From Alphaproteobacteria bacterium (GTDB lineage: Bacteria > Pseudomonadota > Alphaproteobacteria > Micropepsales > Micropepsaceae), in the NCBI GenBank assembly GCA_017983635.1, contig JAGOBA010000019.1, positions 1-61,363 on the forward strand: 61,363 bases of DNA, written 5' to 3'. A model generated the notes under the pieces. It saw only the letters and a list, made by a program, of their open reading frames with translations. It searched no databases and was not told the DNA's origin. Both the position numbers and the translations under genes were made by a program. Of this stretch, positions 1-6,935 are shown piece by piece (position 1 is the stretch's first letter; each line of letters opens with the position of its first letter).

Positions 1-1
1 G

Positions 2-133
2 TTGCCCGCCTATCTCGAATCCTCAAACCTGCGCAACATCCCGTTCTACGAACGGCACGGGTTCGAGGTGATCGGGCGGATACAGGCGGGCGCGACGCCG
101 GTGGTGACGCCGATGTTGCGGCGGGCGCGTTAG
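2..133 (+). CDS. GNAT acetyltransferase, C-terminal end (partial)
   Basis: Only the last 43 residues lie in the window; the gene begins before base 1. The frame contains the typical GNAT C-terminal pattern around FYERHGFEVIG, the strand after the acetyl-CoA-binding helix, then a short basic tail ending at TAG 131-133. The family transfers an acetyl group from acetyl-CoA to an amine; the substrate cannot be guessed from the tail. Eight bases after its stop begins the left copy of a 25-bp inverted repeat. Confidence 0.7.
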   Translation: MPAYLESSNLRNIPFYERHGFEVIGRIQAGATPVVTPMLRRAR

Positions 134-140
134 GGCGCGC

Positions 141-165
141 GGACACCATAACCTGTCGCCATATT
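141..165 (+). repeat. 25-bp inverted repeat, left copy
   Basis: This copy begins GGACACCATAACCTGTCGCC and pairs with the reverse complement of 1046-1070 at 23 of 25 positions. It sits between the acetyltransferase stop and a tiny truncated reading frame (167-259) that ends right at its edge. Two further sites sharing the GGGACAC..TAA end occur at 56165-56189 and near 61077-61095, so it looks like a dispersed short element. Confidence 0.6.
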
Positions 166-166
166 T

Positions 167-259
167 CTAGAGGCCGGAGATTGGTTCCGCTTGGGTGAGG
201 GCATTGGCCGCCGGAAAGCCCAGGGCGCAGAAAGCCATTGCCATGCGACGAGAGATCAT
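167..259 (-). pseudogene. Truncated secreted-protein fragment (30 codons)
   Basis: The minus strand carries a strong ribosome binding site (AGGAGG at 266-271) six bases before an ATG at 259. The 30-residue frame starts MISRR, continues with a hydrophobic stretch and an AANA cleavage-like site, and reads like a Sec signal peptide plus about eight mature residues. It stops at 167, immediately beside the 141-165 repeat. It follows the VOC gene (stop at 298) in the same direction and would be co-transcribed with it. I infer that the rest of a secreted-protein gene was lost at the repeat junction. It could instead be a genuine small peptide. Confidence 0.45.
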
Positions 260-297
260 CGCGATCCTCCTGAAACAGGGAGATGGGTAAGGTTGGC

Positions 298-675
298 CTA
301 TGCCGTTGGACGCCATCCGAGCAGGTACAGTCTACGGCCCTCTGGGTCTCGGAACGGCCGGAGCACGTGCTCGCGTTTCGCTTCGCGTTGCACGACCTGC
401 GCCTCCCGCTCAAATTGTACGCCTGCCGCGGCTAACCTGGTCTCGGCGGCGTTCCAGTCGTCTGGCTCGAAGTACAAGATCACGTCCTGCCCAATGGCCT
501 CGCTGCCCCCGGCGACCATCAAGCTGGTGGCGCCAGCTTGAATAAAGGTCATGCCGCCGGCCTCAAACATCACCGGAAATCCCATGACATCGCGGTAGAA
601 TGCTATGAGGCGCGGAGCGTCCGCTGAGACGATTCCCACCTGGGCTACGCCGTTGAAATACTGTTGCTTGGACAT
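298..675 (-). CDS. VOC superfamily (glyoxalase/bleomycin-resistance-like) protein
   Basis: 125 residues, a single VOC domain of beta-alpha-beta-beta-beta modules. The N-terminal VGIVSADAPRLIAFYRDVMGF segment is the usual first module and the C-terminal FRDPEGRRLYLLGW segment the last strand with its metal-ligand-type region. Members bind a metal and act as lyases, dioxygenases or antibiotic-binding proteins; the substrate is unknown here. The ATG at 675 was chosen because GGGAGAAAC lies just upstream; longer frames run through the promoter. It is divergent from a broken MarR-type regulator gene, the usual arrangement for a MarR-controlled detoxification gene. Confidence 0.8.
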   Translation of the reverse strand: MSKQQYFNGVAQVGIVSADAPRLIAFYRDVMGFPVMFEAGGMTFIQAGATSLMVAGGSEAIGQDVILYFEPDDWNAAETRLAAAGVQFEREAQVVQREAKREHVLRPFRDPEGRRLYLLGWRPTA

Positions 676-724
676 TTTGAGTTTCTCCCATGGAGTTTCA
701 CACCCTCCAACGCTCAACGCCGTA

Positions 725-753
725 TAATTAGTTTGACTAACTAAGTATGTCAA
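725..753. promoter_or_regulatory. Divergent VOC/MarR promoter with palindromic operator
   Basis: On the minus strand TTGACA (753-748) and TAATTA (730-725) are separated by 17 bp, a near-consensus promoter for the VOC gene. On the plus strand TATAAT lies at 723-728. An inverted repeat TTAGTT-N5-AACTAA occupies 728-744, within both promoters, as expected for a MarR-family operator controlling both genes. The match is by eye; binding is inferred. Confidence 0.55.
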
Positions 754-1045
754 GCAATAGCTTGAGAATGACAAAGATCGATCCCGGGGCGGCCGCCGAG
801 CGCCTACACGCCGCAGCGATTCGTTTGATCCGGCACGCTCGCGCTACCGACAGCGAGTCTAGGATTTCACCGCCAAGACTTTCGGCGCTCTCCATTCTGG
901 CGTTTGTCGGCTCGCGCAGTTTGACCCAACTGGCGGAAGCCGAGCAGGTAAGCTCCCCGACCATGTCGAAACTGATCGCCGAACTTGAGGGGGAGGGCCT
1001 AGTGAGCAAGAGAGCCGATAGCGTCGATAAGCGTGGCAAGGGCGA
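747..1045 (+). pseudogene. MarR-family regulator, truncated at its 3' end
   Basis: About the first 95 residues are a recognisable MarR N-terminal helix and winged-helix region (LTQLAEAEQVSSPTMSKLI is helix-turn-helix, followed by LEGEGLVSKRADSVDKR at the start of the wing). The usual wing strand and C-terminal dimerisation helices are missing. The frame runs into the 25-bp repeat at 1046 and then into unrelated antisense sequence of the neighbouring antitoxin, stopping only at 1295. MarR proteins are about 140-160 residues, so roughly a third is lost. The ATG at 747 lacks a clear ribosome site; ATG 768 is an alternative. Loss of the repressor could leave the VOC gene derepressed. Confidence 0.65.
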
Positions 1046-1070
1046 ATACGGCGACAGGTTATCGTGTCCC
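1046..1070 (-). repeat. 25-bp inverted repeat, right copy
   Basis: The right partner of 141-165: read on the minus strand it starts GGACACGATAACCTGTCGCC and differs from the left copy at two of 25 positions. It marks the exact place where homology of the MarR regulator stops. The two copies enclose about 0.9 kb carrying the VOC gene. Confidence 0.6.
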
Positions 1071-1102
1071 GTGGTCGGCAGTCGTGGCCCTCGCGGTGTG
1101 GC

Positions 1103-1435
1103 TTACCCCACCGCGATCTTCACCGGCTTGCCGATGCGGCTCAGCAGTTCGATGAGCGTATCGATCGTGAACTTGGCGGCTTTCTTGTTCATCACATCGG
1201 AGACGCGGGGGCGGGTGACCATGAGAATCTCAGCCGCCTCCGCTTGCTTGAGGCGGTGTTCGATGATCCAAGCGGAGAGTTCGTCCATCAGTTGACGCTT
1301 CAGCCGCTGCGTTTCGTTTATCTGCTTGCGCGATGCGGCGTGCAGGCGCCGGGCTTCGGCGGGGGGAAAGCCGAGTTCCAGGAAGATGTTGGCGCCGGGC
1401 TTCGTAACGTGGCGGATGGCGGTGTCGATTTTCAT
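1103..1435 (-). CDS. XRE-family antitoxin (HigA-like)
   Basis: 110 residues with a helix-turn-helix in the second half (LKQAEAAEILMVTRPRVSDVMNKK) typical of the DNA-binding domain in HigA-like antitoxins encoded after their toxin. The ATG at 1435 overlaps the toxin stop as ATGA, so the two are translationally coupled. Such antitoxins neutralise a RelE/HigB-type toxin by direct binding and repress their own promoter; a perfect palindrome at 1780-1801 in front of the toxin is the likely operator. Confidence 0.8.
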   Translation of the reverse strand: MKIDTAIRHVTKPGANIFLELGFPPAEARRLHAASRKQINETQRLKRQLMDELSAWIIEHRLKQAEAAEILMVTRPRVSDVMNKKAAKFTIDTLIELLSRIGKPVKIAVG

Positions 1436-1776
1436 TGTTCGGCCTTTCTCAATTTTGCGACGGCGCGGTAGCGCGATTCGGCGATTTCCTTGTCTTGGCG
1501 GCTCGTCGCCTGTGTTTTCTTTTGGAAGCAATGCAGGACGTAGATCGCTTCCTCAAACTTTGCGACGTACATCACGCGATAGGCGCCGCCTTCTTCCCGG
1601 ATGCGGATTTCCCTTGTTCCCGCGCCGACTTCGTTGAACGGTTTCCAATCGGCGGGTTCGAGACCGGATTGAACCCTTCCCAGTTGGAAGCCGGCCTCGC
1701 GGCGGGCGTCGTCCGGAAATGCCAGAAGGTCGTCGTAGGACGAGCCGATCCAGCGGATTTCCTTTTCGTCGGTCAT
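1432..1776 (-). CDS. HigB-like toxin (phage-derived Gp49-like, RelE superfamily)
   Basis: 114 residues from ATG 1776. It contains conserved RelE/Gp49-like patterns: DDLLAFPDDARREAGFQL near the N-terminus, then REIRIREEGGAYRVMYVAKF and the YVLHCFQKKTQ core with basic residues used for ribosome-dependent mRNA cleavage in this family. It is the first gene of a toxin-antitoxin pair, overlapping the antitoxin by 4 bp. A GTG at 1800 would add eight residues but lies inside the operator palindrome, so ATG 1776 is preferred. No ribosome site is obvious, so translation may be leaderless. Confidence 0.8.
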   Translation of the reverse strand: MTDEKEIRWIGSSYDDLLAFPDDARREAGFQLGRVQSGLEPADWKPFNEVGAGTREIRIREEGGAYRVMYVAKFEEAIYVLHCFQKKTQATSRQDKEIAESRYRAVAKLRKAEQ

Positions 1777-1779
1777 GGT

Positions 1780-1801
1780 CGTGTATAAATACTTATACAC
1801 G
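1780..1801. promoter_or_regulatory. Palindromic operator of the toxin-antitoxin pair
   Basis: CGTGTATAA-N4-TTATACACG is a perfect 9-bp inverted repeat directly upstream of the toxin start. Its AT-rich core can also serve as a -10 region. Position and symmetry fit autoregulation by the XRE antitoxin. Confidence 0.65.
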
Positions 1802-1928
1802 GCCTCATGTTGAAGTCAAGGTCTGAAGAGGGCGGGCGAGGACGCCCGCGGTTCCAGGCTGCGCTTGTGTGATTGCGCGGGTGCTGTGTGCGTGGAAAGC
1901 CATGCCAATGCCCATGCCGTGCAGGGGC

Positions 1929-1968
1929 TTACAGATCGCTTAAGGGCGCTTCAGGTCGCTTAACTACG
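1929..1968 (+). promoter_or_regulatory. Two CAGRTCGCTTAA motifs upstream of a small membrane peptide
   Basis: CAGATCGCTTAA and CAGGTCGCTTAA occur 20 bp apart. The second copy with its flank (TTCAGGTCGCTTAACTAC, then a GTTTTCTCA and CGGC) closely resembles 5832-5849, upstream of the TPR regulator and a divergent small gene. A common transcription factor site is inferred; the winged-helix regulator at 3895-5793 is the obvious candidate. Confidence 0.45.
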
Positions 1969-2034
1969 CCGTTGGAGCGGGGCGGCGTAGTGTTTTCTCA
2001 ACGGCAATCGCGCCGGAACTTGAGGAGAAAACCA

Positions 2035-2142
2035 ATGAAAAACGTCACCGTTCATTCGCTCAGCGTCACGCTCGCCGGCTTTGTGCTTGCCGGGTACTGG
2101 GCGTTTTATCTCACCGCCGTCGTCGCGCCCCGCATTGTTTAG
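2035..2142 (+). CDS. Small single-span membrane protein (35 aa)
   Basis: An excellent ribosome binding site (GAGGAGA) precedes the ATG at 2035. The product starts MKNVTVHSLS, has one hydrophobic segment of about 20 residues (LAGFVLAGYWAFYLTAVVA) and stops at 2142 with no cytoplasmic tail. I do not recognise the family. Its upstream region carries two copies of a CAGRTCGCTTAA motif and its downstream region a GC-rich hairpin, so it looks like an independent regulated unit and not part of the phosphoesterase gene. Small one-span proteins often modulate a larger membrane complex, but nothing here names a partner. Confidence 0.55.
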   Translation: MKNVTVHSLSVTLAGFVLAGYWAFYLTAVVAPRIV

Positions 2143-2155
2143 CTGCTTGCGCCAA

Positions 2156-2176
2156 GGGGCGCGCCCTGCGCGCCCC
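2156..2176 (+). terminator. GC-rich hairpin after the small membrane gene
   Basis: GGGGCGCG and CGCGCCCC pair as an 8-bp stem with a 5-base loop, 13 bases after the stop at 2142. There is no U-tract, so termination is only likely. Confidence 0.4.
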
Positions 2177-2297
2177 CCGCCGCATCGCCGCAGCTCTCCG
2201 ATCGGCGACCCAAACTTGCAGATATCAAGCCGCACGGGTTTGACAAGGCCGGCCTCCCATTGAACCTGCATACCCTTAACCGGTGGAGGCCAACCGC

Positions 2298-3920
2298 GTG
2301 GCGACAACCCAGGACTTTCTCGACACGTTCGACCATGTCGTCGTGCTGATGATGGAGAACCGGTCGTTCGACAATCTCTTCGGCCATCTCTACGACGGCT
2401 ACCCGTTCCCCCTGGGGAAAACGTTCGAAGGCGCTCAGGGGCGATGGAACCCCGATCACAACGGCAAGGGGCGCATCGCGACGTCGCTGACCCGCGACCC
2501 GCACGAGCCCTATCCCGATCCGGGCGAGTTCTTCCACAACGTCGTCACGCAACTCTACGGCAAGACATATGACCCGGCCTACGGCCCCGACCCGACGTCC
2601 GGCGAGCCGGCCATGAACGGGTTCGTTCTCGACTATTACAACGTGCTTCGGGATCTAACGGAGAACCGGAACCCGTTTTGGCGCTGGCCGTTCGATCCAG
2701 GCTTCAACAGCAAAAAGATCATGAGGTGCTTCGACCCTGTCGCGATCCCGGCGCTCGCGACGTTGGCGCGGGACTTCGCCGTGTTCGATCACTGGTTTTG
2801 CGCGCTGCCCAGCGAAACCTGGCCCAACCGCGCGTTTTGGCACGCTGCCACGTCGTGGGGCTTCGCCGACATGCCTCTCAATGACAAGAAATGGAACCTC
2901 TTGCGTTGGCTGGCGAGCAGCGACACCGGAACGTTGTTCAGTCTGTTGGACGACAAGTTCGGCGCGGACGCGAACAACTGGTGCATCTACTCCGACATGC
3001 CTATGTCGGCGACCGAGCTGATCCACCTTGGAAGCTTCCACGGTCTTTCCAAGAAAGTCGCCAAGGTGCATCAACGCCCCCTTCAATACAGCGGCGGATC
3101 GAACTTCTTTGCGGATTGCGCCGGCGGCAAGCTGCCGAAATACTCGTTTCTCGAACCGCATATGTTCAACTTCATGCCGCCGGAGTATTGGCACAACGAC
3201 ATGCACCCTTCCGAATGGATGCATGCGTGGCATTGGATGTTTCTCGCGCAAGGCGGCCCCGGCAGCGTCCTCTTGGGCGACCATTTGATTTGGCAGGTGT
3301 ATCAGGCCATCCAAGCGTCCCAGCACCGCGATGCGAGCGGAAGGCTGCTCCAAGACCGCACGCTCTTCATCATAACGTTCGACGAGCATGGCGGGTGCTT
3401 CGATCACGTTGCGCCCCCGACGGCGAAGGCGCCCGCCAATCTACCGGAGCCGACGCAATATGGCTTCCCGTTCGAGCGGCTTGGCGTGCGTGTGCCGATG
3501 GTGATGATCTCATCGCACATCGCGCCGGGCACGATCGTCAACGACACGATGCACCACTGCTCGTTCCTGAAGACGATGCAGAAGAAATGGGACCTGGCGT
3601 CACTTGGGCCGCGGCAGGACGATGCGCCGTGCTTTGCCCCTGCCGTCTTTTCGGACACGCCCCGCGCGTGGCCGGATCGCAGCGACATCTATGCCGGTCA
3701 TAAGGCGATCGCGCGCGCCAAAGCCAAGCCGCCAAAACTCAAACGCAACCAGCCGCTCAGCCGGCTGCAATCACTGATCGTTGCGGCGACGCATGTGCAT
3801 CTGTGCAATCTCGGACATACGTCACCCGACGAAAGGCCGAGGATGGCGACGCAAGGCGATGCGCACGATTTCTTCGAGCGCTATGGGGATCTGCTCAATA
3901 AGACACGCCACGCCGGCTGA
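2298..3920 (+). CDS. Phosphoesterase family protein (phospholipase C / acid phosphatase type)
   Basis: 540 residues. Near the N-terminus is the hallmark MMENRSFDNLFGHL, the metal- and nucleophile-region signature of the PF04185 phosphoesterases (bacterial phospholipase C, AcpA). Further metal-site blocks follow: FDHWFCALPSETWPNR in the middle and TFDEHGGCFDHVAPP, then RVPMVMISSHIAPG, near the C-terminus. The family cleaves phosphodiesters or phosphomonoesters such as phosphatidylcholine. GTG 2298 is chosen because GGAGG lies eight bases upstream (2285-2289). Unlike secreted phospholipases C there is no Tat or Sec signal, so a cytoplasmic role is possible. Its 3' end overlaps the convergent regulator gene by 26 bp. 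Confidence 0.8.
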   Translation: MATTQDFLDTFDHVVVLMMENRSFDNLFGHLYDGYPFPLGKTFEGAQGRWNPDHNGKGRIATSLTRDPHEPYPDPGEFFHNVVTQLYGKTYDPAYGPDPTSGEPAMNGFVLDYYNVLRDLTENRNPFWRWPFDPGFNSKKIMRCFDPVAIPALATLARDFAVFDHWFCALPSETWPNRAFWHAATSWGFADMPLNDKKWNLLRWLASSDTGTLFSLLDDKFGADANNWCIYSDMPMSATELIHLGSFHGLSKKVAKVHQRPLQYSGGSNFFADCAGGKLPKYSFLEPHMFNFMPPEYWHNDMHPSEWMHAWHWMFLAQGGPGSVLLGDHLIWQVYQAIQASQHRDASGRLLQDRTLFIITFDEHGGCFDHVAPPTAKAPANLPEPTQYGFPFERLGVRVPMVMISSHIAPGTIVNDTMHHCSFLKTMQKKWDLASLGPRQDDAPCFAPAVFSDTPRAWPDRSDIYAGHKAIARAKAKPPKLKRNQPLSRLQSLIVAATHVHLCNLGHTSPDERPRMATQGDAHDFFERYGDLLNKTRHAG

Positions 3921-5793
3921 CCGCGGCTTCGCGGCGTACAAGCGCTTCGAAGTCGTACGGCAGAATCCCGTCCGCCGCACAATCGGGCCAGCGGCCTGAC
4001 GTCACCCAATAGTCGCAAAGGCCTAGTTTCGCGCACAGCCGCACGAACCGCTCGTCGCGCATCATCGCGATATTGGTCGCTTGGTTGAAGACAAAGCCGG
4101 GATTGGCCCAGGCCGCCGGCGGCTCGCCGTTGGGATCGAACATCGATGCGAACGTGGCGCGCTCGACCAGTTGAAACGTCTCCTCCGTCGCCCCCAGCGC
4201 GTGGATGCTGGCAAGAAGGCGCAAGTCGAGAGCCCCCGTCTTGTCGAGATCGCTCCGCGCGCGCTCCAACAGCAGGCTCACAAAACCGGGGTTGGGTTGC
4301 TGCATCGCCCGGCCGTACATGATCACGCCGCGATGGGCCGGACCTAGGGGGCCACGGGCGCTCAACCGCGCAACGATCGCGTCGAAATGATCCCAATCGC
4401 CATAGGCGGCCGCCACGCTCAGCGCGCCGAGCCAGATATAGTCGACATCGGGAAAGCGCCGTGTGAGGTCGGTCCAGAGTTGGCTCGACTCGCTGTGCTT
4501 TCCGTCGAACTCGAGCATGGCCACGCTATAGAACGCCGTCACGGCGGCGAGCGGCGCGATGTGGTGGGCTTGTATCGCGTGTTCGCGCGCTTCGCGGGCA
4601 CGCCCTACACGGCATGCGAGATTCGCGCACCCCATCAGAATTTCGGGGTCGTTCGGCGCGACCGCCAGCGCTTTGCTGTTGAGCGCCTCGCGGGCGCTGT
4701 AGCTTGCAAACGCTTCCAATCCGCTCAAGGCCATGTACGCCGCGCCGCAGTTCGGATCGAGCCGCAACGCCGTTTGCGCGGCTTCGATGACGCTCGCGCG
4801 CGTCACGTTCTTTGGGCGCACGTCCGGAAACAAGCGCAAAGCATGGCCGCGCGCCGTCGCCAGCAAGCCCCACGCGCGCGCGAAGCCCGGCGCGCCCGCC
4901 ACAACCTCCTCGTAAATCGGTATCGCATCGAGCATAGCGATGCCGCCGTACTTCCGGTCGAGTTGTCCGCGCGCCTGCAAAAAGCGTTCGTAGAGAACGG
5001 GATCGATATGCCCCGCGGGTACGGCCGGTGCGAAGGTGATCTTAAGCGCCGCCGCGACCGCCGAGGCGATTTCGTCCTGCAGGGCAAAAATGTCCGACAG
5101 GTTGCGATCGAAGCGTTGCGACCACAGCGCCGTCTCGTTGGCGGTGTCGATCAGCTGGGCGAAAATGCGCAACTGAGCGCCGCTGCGGCGGACCGAACCG
5201 TCCAACACGTGGGTCGCGCCAAGCGTTTCGCCGACGTGCTTGGCGCTCTTTTCGCCGCCGCGAAAGCGAAACGTCGATGCCTTGCCGATGACTTTGAGCC
5301 CCTTCACGCCGGCAACGGTGTGGAGAATCTCTTCGCTGACACCGTCGGAGAAGTACTGCATATCGGGGTCGTTCGACATGTTGTCGAACGCCAGCACGGC
5401 GACCAGCGGCTCGGACGGCTTCGCCGGCGCGACGGGGGGGAGCGGCGTGGCTGCATCGCGCGGCGACGGCAGGCCTTCGGCTTGGCCGAGAGGGATTGTC
5501 AGCTGATAGCCGCGTCCGGGAACGGTTGCTATGGCGCCGGCACCCAACACTTTTCGTAGCGCGCTGATTTGAACCTGCAGGTTGTTCTCTTCGACCAGAA
5601 CGCCCGGCCAGACACCGGCCAACAACTCCGCCTTCGTGACGACTTGGCCCTGCCGCGCGACGAGCGCCGCCAAAACGTCGAACGCTCGCGCGCCCAAGTC
5701 CGCGACCTTTCCGTCGACCAGCAACTGACGCTGCGACAGGCGCAACTCGAACGCACCGAGCCTCGAAGGATCAGGTTGCTTGTCCGCTGCCAC
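3895..5793 (-). CDS. Winged-helix regulator with TolB-like and TPR domains (CadC/adenylate-cyclase-like)
   Basis: 632 residues. Residues about 10-105 form an OmpR/PhoB-type winged helix (LGARAFDVLAALVARQGQVV, then VEENNLQVQISALRKVLG and a VPGRGYQL wing). Residues about 130-260 match the TolB-amino-terminal-like region common in these proteins (VAVLAFDNMSNDPDMQYFSDG, then HVLDGSVRRSGAQLRI and the DIFALQDEIA block). The rest is TPR-like helices. No transmembrane segment separates the DNA-binding and sensor parts, unlike CadC, so it is probably cytosolic. The start at 5793 faces a shared motif at 5831-5849 and a divergent gene at 6014. It probably controls its own region in response to an unknown signal. 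Confidence 0.75.
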   Translation of the reverse strand: MAADKQPDPSRLGAFELRLSQRQLLVDGKVADLGARAFDVLAALVARQGQVVTKAELLAGVWPGVLVEENNLQVQISALRKVLGAGAIATVPGRGYQLTIPLGQAEGLPSPRDAATPLPPVAPAKPSEPLVAVLAFDNMSNDPDMQYFSDGVSEEILHTVAGVKGLKVIGKASTFRFRGGEKSAKHVGETLGATHVLDGSVRRSGAQLRIFAQLIDTANETALWSQRFDRNLSDIFALQDEIASAVAAALKITFAPAVPAGHIDPVLYERFLQARGQLDRKYGGIAMLDAIPIYEEVVAGAPGFARAWGLLATARGHALRLFPDVRPKNVTRASVIEAAQTALRLDPNCGAAYMALSGLEAFASYSAREALNSKALAVAPNDPEILMGCANLACRVGRAREAREHAIQAHHIAPLAAVTAFYSVAMLEFDGKHSESSQLWTDLTRRFPDVDYIWLGALSVAAAYGDWDHFDAIVARLSARGPLGPAHRGVIMYGRAMQQPNPGFVSLLLERARSDLDKTGALDLRLLASIHALGATEETFQLVERATFASMFDPNGEPPAAWANPGFVFNQATNIAMMRDERFVRLCAKLGLCDYWVTSGRWPDCAADGILPYDFEALVRREAAVSRRGVSY

Positions 5794-5830
5794 TCGTCGT
5801 GTCCCCGCTGCCGCCCGCGATTTCAGGCCG

Positions 5831-5849
5831 ATTCAGATCGCTTAATTAC
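5831..5849 (+). promoter_or_regulatory. Shared TTCAGATCGCTTAA motif in the regulator's divergent promoter
   Basis: ATTCAGATCGCTTAATTAC lies between the regulator start (5793, minus strand) and the plus-strand gene at 6014. The same motif with similar downstream spacing (about 25 bases to a GTTTCTCA) is at 1947-1965. This is the reason to suspect one regulator for both places. Confidence 0.45.
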
Positions 5850-6013
5850 ACGGTCGGGAAGGCACACCGTAAGGTTTCTCATCGGCCGGATAGCCGGCAC
5901 GACGGGCGCGAGCGGCGCAAAACCGGGAGAAAGACAAGTGGCCACACCATCTCCGGTCAAGGCCAAGCCCCGAGGTGCCGCTTCGCTCAAACCTGCAACA
6001 GTGGAGCATCGCT

Positions 6014-6319
6014 ATGATCATCGGAACCGTATCCTTCATGGTGGCCCCGGGTAAGAACCTGGAGGCCATGGAGTATTTTCATACCGTCGTGCGCGAAGTG
6101 AAGAAGCTGACCGGCGCGGAACTTCGCATCTTGACTCAGCTCGGCGGCCCCATGGGACACGTGGTGCTGTCGGGGCAGTACGAGAACATCGCCGCCTGGA
6201 ACCAGATGCGCGAGAAAATCGCGGGCGACGCTTCGTTTCAGAAGCGCGTCGCCGAAGCCGGCAAGGACGGGCTCTTCATCGCGGGATCGGTCACGTCCGG
6301 CCTTTGGCAACAGGTCTAA
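6014..6319 (+). CDS. Small protein with dimeric alpha/beta-barrel-like fold
   Basis: 101 residues from ATG 6014, which has GGAG seven bases upstream. The pattern MIIGTVSFMVAPGKNLEAMEYF, later VVLSGQYENIAAWNQMREKI and a C-terminal FIAGSVTSGLWQQV, resembles ferredoxin-like monooxygenase/NIPSNAP-type small proteins that dimerise through beta-sheets. No catalytic residue is identifiable and the substrate is unknown. It is the first gene downstream of the shared regulatory motif and is followed 24 bases later by a secreted-protein gene, likely co-transcribed. Confidence 0.5.
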   Translation: MIIGTVSFMVAPGKNLEAMEYFHTVVREVKKLTGAELRILTQLGGPMGHVVLSGQYENIAAWNQMREKIAGDASFQKRVAEAGKDGLFIAGSVTSGLWQQV

Positions 6320-6343
6320 GGGCAGATAGGGAGGAAACCAGAC

Positions 6344-6808
6344 ATGAGAATGCTACTTGTACTGACGGCCTCGCTTCTGAGCGCGGCGGCGGCGAGCGCC
6401 GAGACCTACACCTTCACCGGCAGCAGCCAGTCCGGCCTGCAGATCGCAGCGCCCGGGCCCGGCGGCAAGCCGGTGGTCGGCTTGACGGCCAAGATCCAGA
6501 CGAATGTCGTGTGGGCGTCCGGCGCGAAGGACACGAGCACCGGCGATTGCGTCGGCTGGAGCGCCCCGCCCGGAACGGCGGCGACGAACCAGGGTGTTTG
6601 CAACAGCACCAGCAGCAACGGCGACAAGACGGCCTTGTTCTTCACCTGCATCGCCACGAACGAGAAGAACACCGAAAGCGACTGCTGGGGGCGCATCGTC
6701 TATCTGTCCGGCAAGAACAAGGGCAAGACGTCGACCACGTCTTGGCACGGCAAACAGAACGCCGACGGCAATGGCGGCACGGCCGTCGGCGCCGGCTACA
6801 TGAACTGA
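6344..6808 (+). CDS. Secreted hypothetical protein
   Basis: 154 residues. A clear Sec signal peptide (MRMLLVLTASLLSAAAASA) is followed by a mature part of about 135 residues rich in Gly, Thr and Ser, with four Cys residues (GDCVGW, GVCNS, FFTCIA, SDCWGR) that could form two disulfides in the periplasm. GGGAGGAAACC is a good ribosome site. I do not recognise the family; the beta-rich spacing suggests a small beta-sandwich. It forms a two-gene unit with the gene at 6014. Confidence 0.6.
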   Translation: MRMLLVLTASLLSAAAASAETYTFTGSSQSGLQIAAPGPGGKPVVGLTAKIQTNVVWASGAKDTSTGDCVGWSAPPGTAATNQGVCNSTSSNGDKTALFFTCIATNEKNTESDCWGRIVYLSGKNKGKTSTTSWHGKQNADGNGGTAVGAGYMN

Positions 6809-6935
6809 GGAACACTGACGTGGCGCGCTGCGATGCGGCGCGCCACGATCTCAGCTTGCAACTCGCGTGAGGCAGGCCGATCGCCGACCTCGCGGCCGTT
6901 ACCGAACAGAGGGCAAGGGCCTCGGCTCGCTTTCG

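Noticed and set aside
747..1295. A single 182-residue protein from the MarR start
   Set aside because: After about residue 97 the sequence is the antisense of the toxin-antitoxin region and has no family character; the MarR part is treated as a truncated gene.
5975..6013. Thirteen-residue N-terminal extension of the gene at 6014
   Set aside because: GGAG stands at the right distance only for ATG 6014, and the extension has no conserved character.
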